The position numbers were made by a program, and so were the translations under genes. Below the pieces are notes generated by a model. It ran no database searches and was not told where the DNA came from. It saw only the letters and a program-made list of their open reading frames with translations. A DNA stretch of 64,000 bases from the NCBI GenBank assembly GCA_028688145.1, contig JAQTYU010000005.1, positions 1 through 64,000 of the forward strand. Reading direction: 5' to 3'. Below, in pieces: positions 8,901 through 19,227 of the stretch. Numbering within the stretch: position 1 is the stretch's first letter; each line of letters begins with the position of its first letter. Source of the stretch: Thiotrichaceae bacterium. GTDB lineage: Bacteria; Pseudomonadota; Gammaproteobacteria; Beggiatoales; Beggiatoaceae.

Positions 8901-11900
8901 GAATTTGGTCAATGGCGGTGACATATTTCGCAGTTTCTGGCTCTAATTCATCCAGCGGCGTGCCCGCAAAAAAACTATAATTGCAGTACATAAACACCGA
9001 ATAGCCCGCAAATTCCAGCTCGCCTGTGTCCACCCCGACTTGATAAGCTTCCAACAAAGGTGCGAGAGTTTCCCGGAGCGGGGCTTCCCAATGCCACACG
9101 AAATTATACACCATGAAATAAGTACGGCATTTCAATTCATTGGCGTTGAAATCTTCCAACACTTGCAAAGCCAATTTGCCGAAACGGTGTCCCGTGCTGA
9201 TGTCGCCCATCACCCCGCACAAAATTAATCCGTAACTCGCATAAGCAAACGCTGAAATCGGGCTGTTGCCGCGTTGCACCGAGAAACTCATGAGTTTGAT
9301 GGAAGTCAAAATCATTTGTTTGGTGTCCGCAATATACGCCGCAGAATAAATGCGATTCATAATCCGCATCACCGCCAAATCATGCGGGCGTGTGGTCACG
9401 GGCAACTTGCTTAAATTCTCAATTTTTTTGCCGAGCAAGGTGATTTTTGCACGGTAAGCATCGCGCAAAATATGTAACATGCTGGGCTTTTTCGGAAATC
9501 TTACCCCCAAAATGCGCAACACATCCAAAGCTAAAGCTATCGCTTTTAAGGGCTGATTTTGCGCCATAAAGGCTTGAATTTGAATTTCATAAATACGCAC
9601 TTGGTCGAGAATATTTTCAGAAGATTTGAGCACTAAATGCGCCCATTCTTCCATCTGCACATAGTCGCCGTTTAAAAATGCGGCTTCGGTAGCTTCCACA
9701 TACAAATCTAAACTTAAGTGGTAATCGCTTTTCCAACTCTCGGTGGTTAATAAACGTAAACCGTGTTCCAGATATGAGAGCGCAGGGCCATAGGCAGCGG
9801 CACTTTTCGCAGTTCTGCCTGCTTTTAAATTTAAAGTCGCTAGGCGTTGGCGTTTCTCAGGCAGTATCACCAAACTTTCAGCTAAATTCAAATGGTTGAC
9901 GATTTCAAATAAACGTTCTTCTAATTCTTCTTCACTGCTGTTTTCTAATAATAATTTGCCCACTTGTAAATGGGTGGCGGCTTTTTGTGACGCATCAATT
10001 AAAGAATACGCAGCTTGTTGCACGCGGTCATGAATAAAGCGGTAATACGGAATTAACACTGTATTGGTGTTTATATCTTCTGAGGCAGTTTTTTCGGCGG
10101 AGTCGTTCAAATTTTGCGACTGTTGCACGAATTTATACATATCCCCCAAGGGAATAATCAGTTCTTCGCGCAAGGCTTGCCATAATGAAGCTGCGGTTTC
10201 CGTGGTGGTTTTTTGATTAACCAGCGCGAGGGTTTTTAAATCAAATTGGTTGCCAATGCACGCCGCCAATTCCAACACCGCCTGACTTTCGGGCGATTGT
10301 TGTTGGATTTTGGTAACCATCAGTTCAACGACGTTATCGCTGATGGCAGCTTGCTGCATTTCGAGTAAATGCCATTCCCATTGCCCACAATGTTTATCAA
10401 AGGCAATTGCGCCGCTGTGGTGAAATGCATGAAGTAATTGATTTAAGAAAAATGGGTTGCCGCGTGTTTTATCCCAACAAAGTTGTGCCATCGGTATCAC
10501 AGCGTTGAGGCTGGTTTTTAAACTGTCCGCAATTAACTGGGAGACATCTGACAATGTCAAAGGTGATAAAGTCAGCACGTTGACCGTGGCTTGCAACTGG
10601 CGAATATTTTTCACAGTCAACATCAGCGGGTGAAATTCATCCACTTCATTATCGCGATACGCGCCGATGATGAATAAATGTTGCTGGTTATCATCATCCA
10701 TTAATAATTCTAAAAGCTGTAAAGTCGCGGCATCTGCCCATTGCAAGTCGTCTAAAAAGATAACCAGCGGATGTCCTGAAGAAGAAAATACGCGAATAAA
10801 GTTTTGCAGCGTTAAATTAAAGCGGTGACGGCTGGCACTGGGGGAAAGTTCGGGGACGGGTTCTTGTTCACCGATAATTTGTTTAATTTCGGGCACAACA
10901 TCGACTAAGATTTGTCCGTTGGGCTTGAGCGCGTTGAGTAATTTCTCTTTCCAAATCAGCAGTTGTGCATCACTTTCGGTTAATAATTGACGCACCAAAC
11001 CCCGAAAGGCTTGGAATAAAGAATCGTAGGGAATATTGCGCTTGAATTGGTCAAATTTGCCGCTGATGAAATAACCGCGCCGTTTCACAAAGGGTTTATG
11101 TACTTCGTGCACCAGTGCGGATTTACCAATCCCTGAATAACCTGCAATCAGCATTAATTCTTTGCCGCCTTCGCTGATGCGGTCAAAACTGGACAGCAAG
11201 GTCTCAATTTCGGTTTCGCGCCCGTAGAGCTTTTCAGGAATTTGAAAATAGCTGGAGGCATCTTTACTGCCCAAGGGAAAGGCTTCAATATGTCCCGTGC
11301 GTTCCCATTGCTCTAAACACTGTTGCAAATCGGCACGCAATCCGAACGTGCCTTGATAACGATTTTCTGCGGTCTTTTCCAGCAGTTTCATCACAATGGC
11401 GGAAAGCGGATAAGGCACATGGACATTGCGTTCAATCGGGGTTTGCGGGGTTTTGGCGATGTGACAATGTACCCATTCCATTGCATCATTGGCTTCAAAA
11501 GGCAAACTGCCTGTGAGCATTTCATACCAAGTGACTCCGAGCGAATACAAGTCGGTACGATAATCTACGCTGCGGTTCATTCTCCCCGTTTGTTCGGGGG
11601 AAATATAATGTAAATTGCCTTCTAAAGTATCGGGGCTACAAATTTCTTGGGTTTCGCGGGAGAGTTCGGTGGCAATTTCAAAGTCGATTAATTGCACTTG
11701 TCCTGTGACAGGACTCACGATGATATTTGAAGGATTTATATCTTTGTGCATCACATTGCGTTGATGCAGCTCGCCCACAATTTCCGTCAGTTGAATTGCG
11801 AACTTTAAAAATTTAGAAATATCATTTTTATATAATTTGATGGATTGATTGAGCGAGTAGCCGCCGAAGTCTTCTAAAATCATGTACCAACTATTTTTAT

Positions 11901-12123
11901 AGCTTGCAAGTTCATAGGCGTGGATCAAACCTTCATGATCCAAACTTTTAGTTAATTGATATTCCCGTTGAAATTGGGCAATTTCTTTAGGTGCAGGATG
12001 AGGATTACTTAATAATTTGCAAATAATCGGCACTTGATCGCTGTTGCGATAACCTCGATAAATCTGGGTATAAATGCTATCGGAGAGTTTTTCAAGCAGC
12101 GTATAGTTGGGTATTGAAAGCAT
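5932..12123 (-). CDS. giant hybrid: Ser/Thr kinase, AAA ATPase, TPR-like, GAF, histidine kinase, receiver
   Basis: A 2063-residue cytoplasmic multi-kinase. Residues 1-275 form a Ser/Thr kinase domain with K36, catalytic H126-x-D128 and N133. The metal-binding motif reads DFE (147-149) rather than DFG. A STAND-like ATPase follows with Walker A GYSGIGKS (about 328-335) and Walker [13 protein letters not shown] long helical, TPR-like region spans roughly 650-1330. A GAF domain is near 1355-1500, with a coiled coil after it. The histidine kinase has its H-box ([13 protein letters not shown]) near 1554, then N, G1 (DTGIGI) and G2 (GGTGLGL) boxes. A degenerate receiver precedes a canonical one (acceptor Asp near 1983 in [12 protein letters not shown]). 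The gene stands alone, and its signal and output are unknown. Confidence 0.93.
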   Translation of the reverse strand: MLSIPNYTLLEKLSDSIYTQIYRGYRNSDQVPIICKLLSNPHPAPKEIAQFQREYQLTKSLDHEGLIHAYELASYKNSWYMILEDFGGYSLNQSIKLYKNDISKFLKFAIQLTEIVGELHQRNVMHKDINPSNIIVSPVTGQVQLIDFEIATELSRETQEICSPDTLEGNLHYISPEQTGRMNRSVDYRTDLYSLGVTWYEMLTGSLPFEANDAMEWVHCHIAKTPQTPIERNVHVPYPLSAIVMKLLEKTAENRYQGTFGLRADLQQCLEQWERTGHIEAFPLGSKDASSYFQIPEKLYGRETEIETLLSSFDRISEGGKELMLIAGYSGIGKSALVHEVHKPFVKRRGYFISGKFDQFKRNIPYDSLFQAFRGLVRQLLTESDAQLLIWKEKLLNALKPNGQILVDVVPEIKQIIGEQEPVPELSPSASRHRFNLTLQNFIRVFSSSGHPLVIFLDDLQWADAATLQLLELLMDDDNQQHLFIIGAYRDNEVDEFHPLMLTVKNIRQLQATVNVLTLSPLTLSDVSQLIADSLKTSLNAVIPMAQLCWDKTRGNPFFLNQLLHAFHHSGAIAFDKHCGQWEWHLLEMQQAAISDNVVELMVTKIQQQSPESQAVLELAACIGNQFDLKTLALVNQKTTTETAASLWQALREELIIPLGDMYKFVQQSQNLNDSAEKTASEDINTNTVLIPYYRFIHDRVQQAAYSLIDASQKAATHLQVGKLLLENSSEEELEERLFEIVNHLNLAESLVILPEKRQRLATLNLKAGRTAKSAAAYGPALSYLEHGLRLLTTESWKSDYHLSLDLYVEATEAAFLNGDYVQMEEWAHLVLKSSENILDQVRIYEIQIQAFMAQNQPLKAIALALDVLRILGVRFPKKPSMLHILRDAYRAKITLLGKKIENLSKLPVTTRPHDLAVMRIMNRIYSAAYIADTKQMILTSIKLMSFSVQRGNSPISAFAYASYGLILCGVMGDISTGHRFGKLALQVLEDFNANELKCRTYFMVYNFVWHWEAPLRETLAPLLEAYQVGVDTGELEFAGYSVFMYCNYSFFAGTPLDELEPETAKYVTAIDQIQQQTPLYYNQIVLQTIKNFRGENAANPWLLIGEAYDETAMLPIHTAANDITALAFLYVHKMMLCYWFEQYALAVNYAEKVNAMGVASMFHSTVFHFYSALSHLALMQAGGETTRQQYAKSLKQDIEKIKKWAKHAPSNNSHRYALIQAEQAKLENNELRALSFYKQAIELARKNAYRQEEGLACERYALFWQQHGDTQISATYIREAYYFYQLWGATAKLTSLKTRYPDLGLDTTAKQSSTITQARTISTNRLSDNLDLTSIIKASRSLSEEIQLSSLLKKLISIVMENAGAQHGMLLLEKEGQWCIEAHSNTQGLNIAPSQPLRMNAREIPVLPVSLVQQVIHTQQAVILDNALNDSRYGIDPYIQAQYVKSVLCSPVLNQGKLLAVIYLENNLSTAVFTENRLELVQLISSQLAISIENARLYAHLEEKVAQRTEKLAQANDAIKELNQRLETDNAKLAEARQAALSAAESKSLFLANMSHEIRTPMNAIIGMTDVLEDTPLDSEQREYLNTIHSSSNTLLTLINDILDFSKIEAKKLTLEQREFDLRCCVENALGLISGRAVEKQLNLVYRFEPNVPQCIVGDSTRLQQILVNLLSNAVKFTECGEIAILVQATPCDGERQELQFSVCDTGIGIAADKINLLFQSFTQADESTTRKYGGTGLGLTISKHLSELMQGRVWAESILGQGSSFHFTIQVPTTDSQPQQMLYEPHARLQDKILLLINLSHSNQVLVEQQARCWGMQVFTEKALPPRKADLTLLDINNTQHLDIFESLSSPVMILAYSCSRQNRQLPFGLPFGACIAKPIRPQRLLEIFLQILDSTLVIVPKVPENTTQNELESIVEAAPTVPETPETIDTPRILLVDDNEVNRKVGILQLRKLGYDDVDIAVDGLDALDALRKQHYDVVLMDMQMPKMDGLEATKVIVNTWAVGERPWIIAMTANAMREDREKCFAVGMQDYITKPVRTAELQAALERAQRKEIQATPSA

Positions 12124-12963
12124 AATGGACTCAATCCGTGTCGATAATTAAAAATAACTCACTTAAATTGTCGTGAATAAACTAAGTTTAACCGCAATAG
12201 TGTGAGCTTTCCCAGACTTATTATAATTTTTTTCACGGAAAAAATAATCTTTATCGTTCCGTAAATCAGCAAAACTATCGCATTTCCATCAAATTGACAT
12301 AGCTGAGCTTAATTCTAATAGAGCAAATCTAAAAAACACAGTGCCCTAAGCCATTTATTTTTGAGCGATTCAAATATTTTTACGCTATAAACTTAAAAAC
12401 CATCTCATTATTATGTCTCAATATTTTGTAGATAAGGCATATTCTTTTTCACTGTGCCATTAAGCCATAGTTTAGGATGTGTCTATCCAGTAAATTAGCG
12501 CATTCCGATAAAAAATTAGCCTATGTTAAATGTTGAAACGAAGATTCTTTAACATCTTATTGTTTTTATGTAATTTATTTTTATACACGATTTATAGCAA
12601 GTTTTCGTTATTTTATCATCAAGAAACATTTTTTAGATAAACATGAAAGATTTAAAGCTATTTTCAATGATGTTATAGTGTTCTCGCTGAGTTGCTATTG
12701 CTTGTGGATAAGAGTCTACCGAATTGTTTTCACCCCAGTTAAATTTAATGTTAAATTGTGGTGTTTTATAACAGCAACAGTATTTTATAATCAATAATTT
12801 AGAATTCTTTTCTGGAGGAGGAAGCCTTCATCATTTTCATAAAAATGACACAGACAAACTGTTATCAAGCTCTCAGCGCACTGTGTCAATTAAGCTTAAT
12901 TCAGCGTACTGCTTAGACATATTTACGTAAGTATTTCTTTCTCGAAGCTATGGAGACAGCTTT
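12124..12963. other. long AT-rich intergenic region with probable promoters
   Basis: An 840-bp gap between the divergent hybrid kinase and the dihaem cytochrome. No supported coding frame is visible. It should contain both promoters and an unusually long leader for the cytochrome/lipoxygenase operon. A perfect inverted repeat TGACACAG / CTGTGTCA (12846-12853 and 12881-12888) lies about 80 bases before the cytochrome start and could be an operator or leader hairpin. GGAG at 12953 serves as the ribosome binding site for ATG 12964. Confidence 0.5.
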
Positions 12964-14895
12964 ATGCATTTATCCTGTCGGCGATTTTTTTTAATCCTAG
13001 TGTTAATTGCAGTATTTGTAGGTATTTATTTTATCAAGTCTTTTTATGACTCACAGGTCGGTGTGCCTGCTTACAAACCGATGGATAAAGTGATCACCTT
13101 GGGGCAAGGCTGGGATCACGGTAGTATTGAGTGGTACAACCATACCACGCAAGGTAGTACGTTTTCGTTAAAAACTGAATGGTTTTTGGCACTCGAACAA
13201 CCCGTGTTTACCTTTGATCCTGAAAACTCACTGTTTCAGCGTCAAGATTATTTAGGGCGTTTCGGATTTTTATTCGACACCCACGAAGCCAGCAAAAAGG
13301 AAGTTTATCCCAATGCCGTGCATAACTTGCCTGTGGGCTTTACCGAAGATGTGAACTTTGTCGATCCGATGACCCAAGAAAGAATGTCGGTAATTGGTCT
13401 GAGTTGTGCCGCCTGCCATACGGGACAATTAAATTACAAAGGCACGGGCGTGCGCATTGTTGGCGGGCAAAGCATGGCGAACTTTATCAAGTTCCAAAAT
13501 GCTTTGGGTTTAGCGATGTTATTCACGTATTACGATCCTTTGCGTTTCGAGCGTTTCGCAACGCGGGTGCTGGGCAAAGATCACAAGGCAGAAAGCAAAG
13601 CGCAGCTTAAGAAAGATTTTTATGCTGCGATGGAATCTAGCGTTACCAAGCAAATGGCATTAGACAAAAAATATCCCGTCATTACTGAAGAAGGTTTCGG
13701 GCGTTTAGATGCCTTAAATCGGATTGGGAATTTTGTGTTCGGCTTGGAACTGTATGAAGGCAATACCCGCAGTGTTGACGCGCCTGTCACTTTCCCCTAT
13801 TTATGGGGCATGTCTTGGCTGGATTGGGTGCAATATAACGGTTCAGTGATGCAGCCCATGACCCGTAATGCAGGCGAGGCTTTAGGGGTGTTTGCGCCGA
13901 TCAATTTAACTGATCTTTCACAAACTTTATTCCAATCTTCCTTAACTGTTCAATATTTATATATTTTTGAACAATTGCTCGGCGGTACTAAACCCTTTGA
14001 AGGCTTAAAAGCTCCCGAATGGCCCAGTGAAATTTTTGGCGCAATTGATCAAGATAAAGCTGCCAAAGGTAAAGTTTTATACCGTGAAAAATGTGCAACT
14101 TGCCATTTGCCGCCTGTGGACTCGAATGAAATTTGTCACCAAGATTATTGGACCAAACCCAATGAATGGAACAAGCGTTTCTTGAAAGTCACGATGGTGA
14201 ATGTGGATTTATTGGGCACCGATTCGCAAGAAGTTATGGATTGGGCGCGGCGCACGGTGGAAACGAAACAATTGGGTTTAGGCGTGGTCAAAGCTGAACA
14301 AGGTTTGCCGCTGACGGTTGAAAATGCTACCAAACTCAAATATGACGCACTGGGCTTTGATCAAGCCAAACGTGATGAATACAACGGCTACCGTCCGAAT
14401 AAAGTGCGTGCGCCCTTGTGTTATAAAGCGCGTCCTCTAGAAGGCATTTGGGCAACGCCGCCGTATTTACACAATGGTTCTGTGCCGAATTTGTATCAAT
14501 TATTGTCTCCCGTTGCAGAACGTGACCGTACTTTCTATTTAACCAGCCAAGAATTTGACCCCAAAAACGTGGGTTACAGTACTGAATATGTGTCTCAAGG
14601 CTTTAAGTTAGACACCGACCACGTTGGCAATCACAACAATGGGCATGAATTCCGTGATTTAGGGCTTGAAGAGAAAAAAGATTGGAACGGAACATATCCT
14701 TTCCGTGGCGTATTAGGGCCTGCACTCACCATCGCAGAACGTTGGGAATTGGTGGAATATTTGAAAACTTTGAAATCTCGCGATTTGAGCAAACAAACCG
14801 CCGAGTGTCCCGCTGCTATTTTGCCTGATGACCAAAAACAACCCATTCCCGTTGAAGTTTATCCTGGAAAAGGAGGCGTAGACACATGCCAGTAA
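12964..14895 (+). CDS. RoxA/MauG-like dihaem cytochrome c
   Basis: A 643-residue c-type cytochrome with a single N-terminal membrane anchor (about residues 8-25), placing the haem domains in the periplasm. Haem-binding motifs are CAACH at 148-152 and CATCH at 377-381. Two blocks are typical of the RoxA/RoxB rubber-oxygenase-like branch of dihaem cytochromes: LDWVQYNGSVMQPMTRNAGE and GIWATPPYLHNGSVPNLYQL. Family members either cleave polyisoprenoid double bonds with oxygen or act as peroxidases. The stop overlaps the start of the lipoxygenase by 10 bases, so the two are coupled. The substrate is unknown. A link to unsaturated lipids or their hydroperoxides is suggested by the partner gene. Confidence 0.88.
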   Translation: MHLSCRRFFLILVLIAVFVGIYFIKSFYDSQVGVPAYKPMDKVITLGQGWDHGSIEWYNHTTQGSTFSLKTEWFLALEQPVFTFDPENSLFQRQDYLGRFGFLFDTHEASKKEVYPNAVHNLPVGFTEDVNFVDPMTQERMSVIGLSCAACHTGQLNYKGTGVRIVGGQSMANFIKFQNALGLAMLFTYYDPLRFERFATRVLGKDHKAESKAQLKKDFYAAMESSVTKQMALDKKYPVITEEGFGRLDALNRIGNFVFGLELYEGNTRSVDAPVTFPYLWGMSWLDWVQYNGSVMQPMTRNAGEALGVFAPINLTDLSQTLFQSSLTVQYLYIFEQLLGGTKPFEGLKAPEWPSEIFGAIDQDKAAKGKVLYREKCATCHLPPVDSNEICHQDYWTKPNEWNKRFLKVTMVNVDLLGTDSQEVMDWARRTVETKQLGLGVVKAEQGLPLTVENATKLKYDALGFDQAKRDEYNGYRPNKVRAPLCYKARPLEGIWATPPYLHNGSVPNLYQLLSPVAERDRTFYLTSQEFDPKNVGYSTEYVSQGFKLDTDHVGNHNNGHEFRDLGLEEKKDWNGTYPFRGVLGPALTIAERWELVEYLKTLKSRDLSKQTAECPAAILPDDQKQPIPVEVYPGKGGVDTCQ

Positions 14896-16550
14896 TCGCC
14901 AGTTTGCCAAGTCCTGCGGATGCGGAAAAGCGCAAAGCTTATTTTGAAAAAATCCGCAAACAATACGCCTATCAGTACAGTTATAACGAAACCTTCGCCA
15001 CAGTGATTAAAGTCCCTGAAGCGGAAAGTGCGGGCTGTGCTTATCAATTTGCCATGCTGAAAAATCTCAGTGGCTTAATTCCAAGTTTGCCGCGCATTTT
15101 GTGGACGCAGATTAAACAATGGCTGCAACGTCCGATTACGGGTTATCAGGATTATCTGTTTTTTGGGCTGAAATCGTTTCCAGACACGCGTTTTGTTGAA
15201 AACTTTCAAAGTGATGAATACTTTGGATTGCAGCGCGTGATTGGGATTAATCATGTGACTTTGCACCGCGCCACACAGGAAAATCCTTTGCCTGACAATT
15301 TGGATTTAGTGCGGGTTAAAGACCGATTTTCCGAAGTGGTCAGCGGCGTGAGTTTTGATGAAGCCTTAAAAACAGGGCGTTTTTATTATGTCGATTACAA
15401 AATGCTGCAAGGTTTGGTCGATCATCCCGGCGAGTATGCAGGGCGTAAACAATACGTCACTGCACCGATTTTGCTGTTATATCGGCAAGATACGGGCGTG
15501 TTGCAACCTGTGGCAATTCAGCTGAATCAGCAAAAAGCGGCAGCAGATAATCCCGTATTCATGCCGATGGATGGTTTAGCTTGGGTAGCGGCGAAATTAT
15601 ATGCCCAAGTGGCAGATGTGAATTATCAAGAATTCATCAGCCACGCGACGCGCATTCATTATCTGATGGAAAGTTTCATCATTGCGACACATTGGGAATT
15701 GTATAAAACTCATCCTATTTTTGTGCTGCTGAAACCGCATTTACGCTACACCCTCAGCGTGAACGCGCATGACTTATTTTTGAAAAATAAGAAAGGCGTG
15801 CCGGGCGATTTCGGGGCGCAGTTGGCGGGCGATTATGATGCAATGGTGGCGTTGATGTCGGAGGCATTTAAAACCTACGATTTTCAAGCGGCTGCCTTGC
15901 CTGTGGACTTGAAGGCGCGGCATCTCGATGATAATCCTGAGTTATTTTATCCCTATGCGGAAGAAGGGCGCAAAATTTGGGAAATGACGCAGAAATTCGT
16001 GCGCGACTATGTCAATTTGTATTATGTCGATGATGCAGCGGTGAGCGCGGATACTGAAGTTCAGGCGTGGGCGCGGAAAATGTCGGCACATGAAGATGGG
16101 ATGCGGATTAAAAATTTCCCCAGCAGTTTCAGCACGCGGGAAGCCTTGGCGCAGGCGGTGGGGCAAATTATTTTCACGGCAAGCGCACATCATTCGAGTG
16201 TGCATTATCCGCAGTATTTATTTTCAGGTTTTACGCCTGCAATGCCGTTTGCCGCTTACGCGCCGTCCCCAACGAGTTTGGGTTGCAATTTGCTGACGGA
16301 GAAGTATTTGCTGGATGCGTTGCCTTTGCGCCAACCTTCGATGACGCAGGCTTTGATTTTTTATCTGACCAATTTCCGTATGCAGTTGTTGGGGCAAGAT
16401 AATCTTGAGCCAAAAGCGCAGCCGATTATTGAAAGCTATCGGCAAGAACTGAAACAGTTGTCCGAGGAGTTAAACACGGCAATGCCACGTCGTGCTTATC
16501 CTTATGTGTATTTGAATCCTGAAACGATTCCGAATACGGTGATGGTGTAA
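14886..16550 (+). CDS. lipoxygenase
   Basis: A 554-residue bacterial lipoxygenase, which adds oxygen to polyunsaturated fatty acids. The iron-ligand helix matches the family pattern H-x4-H-x17-H-x8-H: H253, H258, H276 and H285, in the segments HATRIHYLMES, IIATHWELYKTHP and KPH. Further ligands are predicted at H436 and H440 (HHSSVHYPQY) and the C-terminal carboxylate of V554 (IPNTVMV). Plant enzymes have Asn at the H440 position; mammalian 15-lipoxygenase has His. The usual terminal residue is Ile. There is no signal peptide and no N-terminal PLAT domain is obvious. An AGGAGG-like site (AAAAGGAGG) lies inside the end of the cytochrome gene. The lipid substrate is unknown. Confidence 0.9.
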   Translation: MPVIASLPSPADAEKRKAYFEKIRKQYAYQYSYNETFATVIKVPEAESAGCAYQFAMLKNLSGLIPSLPRILWTQIKQWLQRPITGYQDYLFFGLKSFPDTRFVENFQSDEYFGLQRVIGINHVTLHRATQENPLPDNLDLVRVKDRFSEVVSGVSFDEALKTGRFYYVDYKMLQGLVDHPGEYAGRKQYVTAPILLLYRQDTGVLQPVAIQLNQQKAAADNPVFMPMDGLAWVAAKLYAQVADVNYQEFISHATRIHYLMESFIIATHWELYKTHPIFVLLKPHLRYTLSVNAHDLFLKNKKGVPGDFGAQLAGDYDAMVALMSEAFKTYDFQAAALPVDLKARHLDDNPELFYPYAEEGRKIWEMTQKFVRDYVNLYYVDDAAVSADTEVQAWARKMSAHEDGMRIKNFPSSFSTREALAQAVGQIIFTASAHHSSVHYPQYLFSGFTPAMPFAAYAPSPTSLGCNLLTEKYLLDALPLRQPSMTQALIFYLTNFRMQLLGQDNLEPKAQPIIESYRQELKQLSEELNTAMPRRAYPYVYLNPETIPNTVMV

Positions 16551-16558
16551 GTGATGTT

Positions 16559-16628
16559 TGTCTGAACCGCAATTTGCACAATTTAACCAAAAAACATGTT
16601 TTTGATTATGTAAACTGTGGTTCAGACA
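16559..16628. repeat. long inverted repeat after lipoxygenase gene
   Basis: Arms 16559-16583 and 16604-16628 are 25 bases each. They match at about 20 positions when one is reverse-complemented, and the differences are transitions. The outer part, TGTCTGAACC / GGTTCAGACA, is perfect. The hairpin begins 9 bases after the operon stop and resembles, in diverged form, the TGTCTGAATCAGGATTT repeats elsewhere in the window. Confidence 0.65.
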
Positions 16629-16648
16629 CTTTTATCAGCTCAGATTTT

Positions 16649-16678
16649 GTAGGGTGCATAAGCAACGCGCCATGCACC
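16649..16678 (+). repeat. REP-like palindrome, GTAG head
   Basis: GTAG followed by GGTGCAT, a 12-base loop and ATGCACC. It has the same GTAG-plus-stem layout as the other REP-like units. Confidence 0.5.
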
Positions 16679-16925
16679 AGAGTAGGCATGAATTAAACTT
16701 TATTCAGTTTTTCAATTGCTTATAGTCTATAACGCTACGCTTATACACCTTACGCTTGTTGTTGAATTGTCGTAAGAAAAAGCTTACAGTGTCCGCTTCA
16801 AAAATATCTTATAAATTAATCCAGATTCACTTTCAACTCAAAAATATGTGAATAACGCCTGTTTTACGCCCATAAACTCCGATATTCACGATAATAAGGA
16901 AGTCACCACCATGTGGACTCGTTGT

Positions 16926-17018
16926 CCTATAGAACCGATTTAGAATCTTATGTAAACTTTAAAAGATGAGAAAAACGCAAGCGTAGCTACATAAAATGAG
17001 CCCTATCAGTTCTATAGG
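16926..17018 (+). mobile_element. 93-bp IS-derived relic with terminal inverted repeats
   Basis: Bounded by CCTATAGAACCGAT at 16926-16939 and its complement at 17005-17018 (13 of 14 matching). The left end and leader up to ATGAGCCCT align with the element at 21711-22037 and with 29279-29350, so this is an internally deleted copy of the same IS-like element. Confidence 0.6.
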
Positions 17019-17222
17019 CAAGGCATCATTACTACAATGCTTTGAATATTAAAGTGATTTAGGATTTTGCTGCGTTCCTAAACCTATCAAGACTCCGAGC
17101 ATTTTCGCCCATTTACTACCGTCAGTGGGGTTTATATTCCGATGATCATTTTAAATAAGCGATAACTTTTAATTATTTGTTTTGGAATGCGCGTTTTAAT
17201 TTGATTAATTTAGGAGGTTTTT

Positions 17223-19157
17223 ATGTGGCGTAAACTCATACTGTTAATTTCAGCAACTACCTCGCCTGTGTGGGCTGCGGTGGTGGGCACGGGCACAGCT
17301 GCCAGTTGCACGCAAGAAAGTTTAGAAACGGCGTTAGCAATGGGAGAAACCGTGACGTTCAACTGCGGGGGCGTGGCGACGATTTTATTAAACCGTGATT
17401 TGGCACAGATAAAGCTGAATACAGTGATTAATGGCGGCAATGTAATCACTATCGATGGTCAAGGAAAATATCGTATTTTTCACACGGCTGCGGGGCGTTC
17501 CAGCACAACAGGTGAGAAAGATATAGTCCTCGAAGTACGCAATATCACTTTGCAAAATGGCTATACCTCAGAGCGAGGCGGGGCGATTAGCATGAATTAT
17601 TACAGCAAATTGCGGGTGAGTAATGTTAATTTTTTCAATAATGTGGCAAGCCGCGAAACCAATGCCTGCGATGGCGGTGGCGCAATTTGGTTGGATGCTG
17701 AAAATACTACCCTGATTGAGAATTCCGTGTTCATCGGTAATAAAGCCAATAATGGTGGCGGGGTGAATACGGTGTTCAGTGATGTGAGTATTCAGGACAG
17801 CTATTTTGAAGGCAACCAAGCCTTGCACACTGCGCACATGGATACCTTGAATAATTGCGGGGGTGGCGGTGCGGTGCGTTTTGAAGGCACGCGCAAAGCA
17901 CAATATGCAGGTACGGGAAAATTACTGATTGAACGCAGCCTGTTTATTGAAAATAGCACCAATCATGCGGGCGGGGCTTTGGAAACCTATTTGTATGATA
18001 ATGGAGAAAGTTTAGACATTCGCGACAGTTATTTTTTACGCAATAAGAGTCTGCAATATGGACAAGGCGGCGCAATTGCTTATATGAATGCACATCCTGC
18101 CACGGGTTTATTCACTTTGCGAGACAGCACAGTGGCTTATAATCACTCAGATTTGCAGGGCGGCGGGGTCTATACCTTAACCAATACACGGATTATTAAC
18201 AGCAGCATTGTGGGCAACATTGTGAAAAGTCCTGACTCTGCCAATATTTCGGACAAAGAGCAGTGGAAACGTGGTTTCGGGGCAGGTTTACGCTTTGCAG
18301 ATCAAAGCAATGCCAGCACTTACGAAATACTTAACAGCACCATCGCTTACAACCAAGCCGAAGCCTTGGGCGGCGGAGTCAAAGGGGGCGGTTCACAAGC
18401 CAGCTTTAAAAACTCCATCATTGCGAATAATGAGGCGAAGAATACTTATTTAATCCAAATTAACTGCATTGACCCGCTTAAAAATGCAGGAAATAATTTA
18501 CAACGCAACAGCGGCTTGAAAACTGATAAGCCTTGTTTTACCGATTTGCCCTCAACTGATCCCTTGTTAGAAAGCCAATTGCGCTATTTAGGCGGGCTTG
18601 TGCCAGTGTTGCCGCTGAAAGCAGGCAGTCCTGCCATCAATGCAGGGGCAAATTGTGAAGCTTATGATGGACGAGGTTTAGCGCGTGAGGGGGTTTGTGA
18701 TATTGGCGCGGTTGAATTTGTGAACGAGCCTGCGACAGCACTTAAAAGTCAAATTCAGGCGACTGAAATTAGTTTGACGCTGCAACCCGCCGCCAGCAAT
18801 CGTGGCAAAACAGGCTATCTTTATGCGGCATTTATGAAAAATGGCGTGTTATATTTTTTAGATGAATTCACCCAAGTGCTGGGCTGGAGCAATAAGCCCG
18901 CGCTTTCTCAAGCCACGCAGGGTATAGCCGCCTTACATCCATTGACGGCAATGTACGGAGTCATGCCTTACGTATTCAGTACTCCCAATGCACAGGATTT
19001 AAACTTGAGTTTGAGTCATGCCGATGCCCTGCGTTTGTTTGCGGGTGCAAGTGAGGTGTTTGTGGGCTATGCGCGTAATCAAGCCGACTTGCTTAATAAT
19101 ACGCGGTTTGGTTGCGCATTTAAGCTGATGAATAATAAAGTGGTCAGTTGTAATTAA
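17223..19157 (+). CDS. secreted right-handed beta-helix protein with choice-of-anchor Q domain
   Basis: A 644-residue exported protein. AGGAGG precedes ATG 17223 and a signal peptide ends near SPVWA-A. Residues 80-410 show repeated short coils such as GGAISMNYYSKLRVSNVNF and GGGVYTLTNTRIINSSIVG, typical of a parallel beta-helix. The AGSPAINAGANC and CDIGAVEF elements mark a choice-of-anchor Q domain near 480-500. The last 130 residues are a separate domain of unknown type. Relatives often carry a C-terminal sorting tail; here the chain ends in FKLMNNKVVSCN with no transmembrane or IPTL tail, so sorting by the exosortase is unlikely. Probably a surface or secreted protein. Confidence 0.8.
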   Translation: MWRKLILLISATTSPVWAAVVGTGTAASCTQESLETALAMGETVTFNCGGVATILLNRDLAQIKLNTVINGGNVITIDGQGKYRIFHTAAGRSSTTGEKDIVLEVRNITLQNGYTSERGGAISMNYYSKLRVSNVNFFNNVASRETNACDGGGAIWLDAENTTLIENSVFIGNKANNGGGVNTVFSDVSIQDSYFEGNQALHTAHMDTLNNCGGGGAVRFEGTRKAQYAGTGKLLIERSLFIENSTNHAGGALETYLYDNGESLDIRDSYFLRNKSLQYGQGGAIAYMNAHPATGLFTLRDSTVAYNHSDLQGGGVYTLTNTRIINSSIVGNIVKSPDSANISDKEQWKRGFGAGLRFADQSNASTYEILNSTIAYNQAEALGGGVKGGGSQASFKNSIIANNEAKNTYLIQINCIDPLKNAGNNLQRNSGLKTDKPCFTDLPSTDPLLESQLRYLGGLVPVLPLKAGSPAINAGANCEAYDGRGLAREGVCDIGAVEFVNEPATALKSQIQATEISLTLQPAASNRGKTGYLYAAFMKNGVLYFLDEFTQVLGWSNKPALSQATQGIAALHPLTAMYGVMPYVFSTPNAQDLNLSLSHADALRLFAGASEVFVGYARNQADLLNNTRFGCAFKLMNNKVVSCN

Positions 19158-19201
19158 GCTAATGGGGGAATGCGGGGGTTAAAAGTTCGTGCCTCCGAAT
19201 T

Positions 19202-19227
19202 CCCGCATTCCGCTGCGTACGGGCTAC
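19202..19227 (-). repeat. REP-like palindrome, GTAG head on minus strand
   Basis: On the minus strand it reads GTAGCCCGTACGCAGCGGAA and closes with TGCGGG. A related unit with the same core GCAGCGGAATGCGGG is at 31439-31473. It lies between the beta-helix gene and ccmA. Confidence 0.5.

Larger units (their letters stand above)
16551..17222. other. intergenic region rich in repeats
   Basis: A 672-bp gap with no supported gene. It contains a long imperfect hairpin at 16559-16628, a GTAG-headed palindrome at 16649-16678 and an IS-end relic at 16926-17018. The promoter of the beta-helix protein should lie in the last 200 bases. Confidence 0.6.

Noticed and set aside
17223..19157. Beta-helix protein as a substrate of the exosortase at 2521
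   Set aside because: The C-terminus has no IPTL/PEP-type motif, hydrophobic helix or basic tail.
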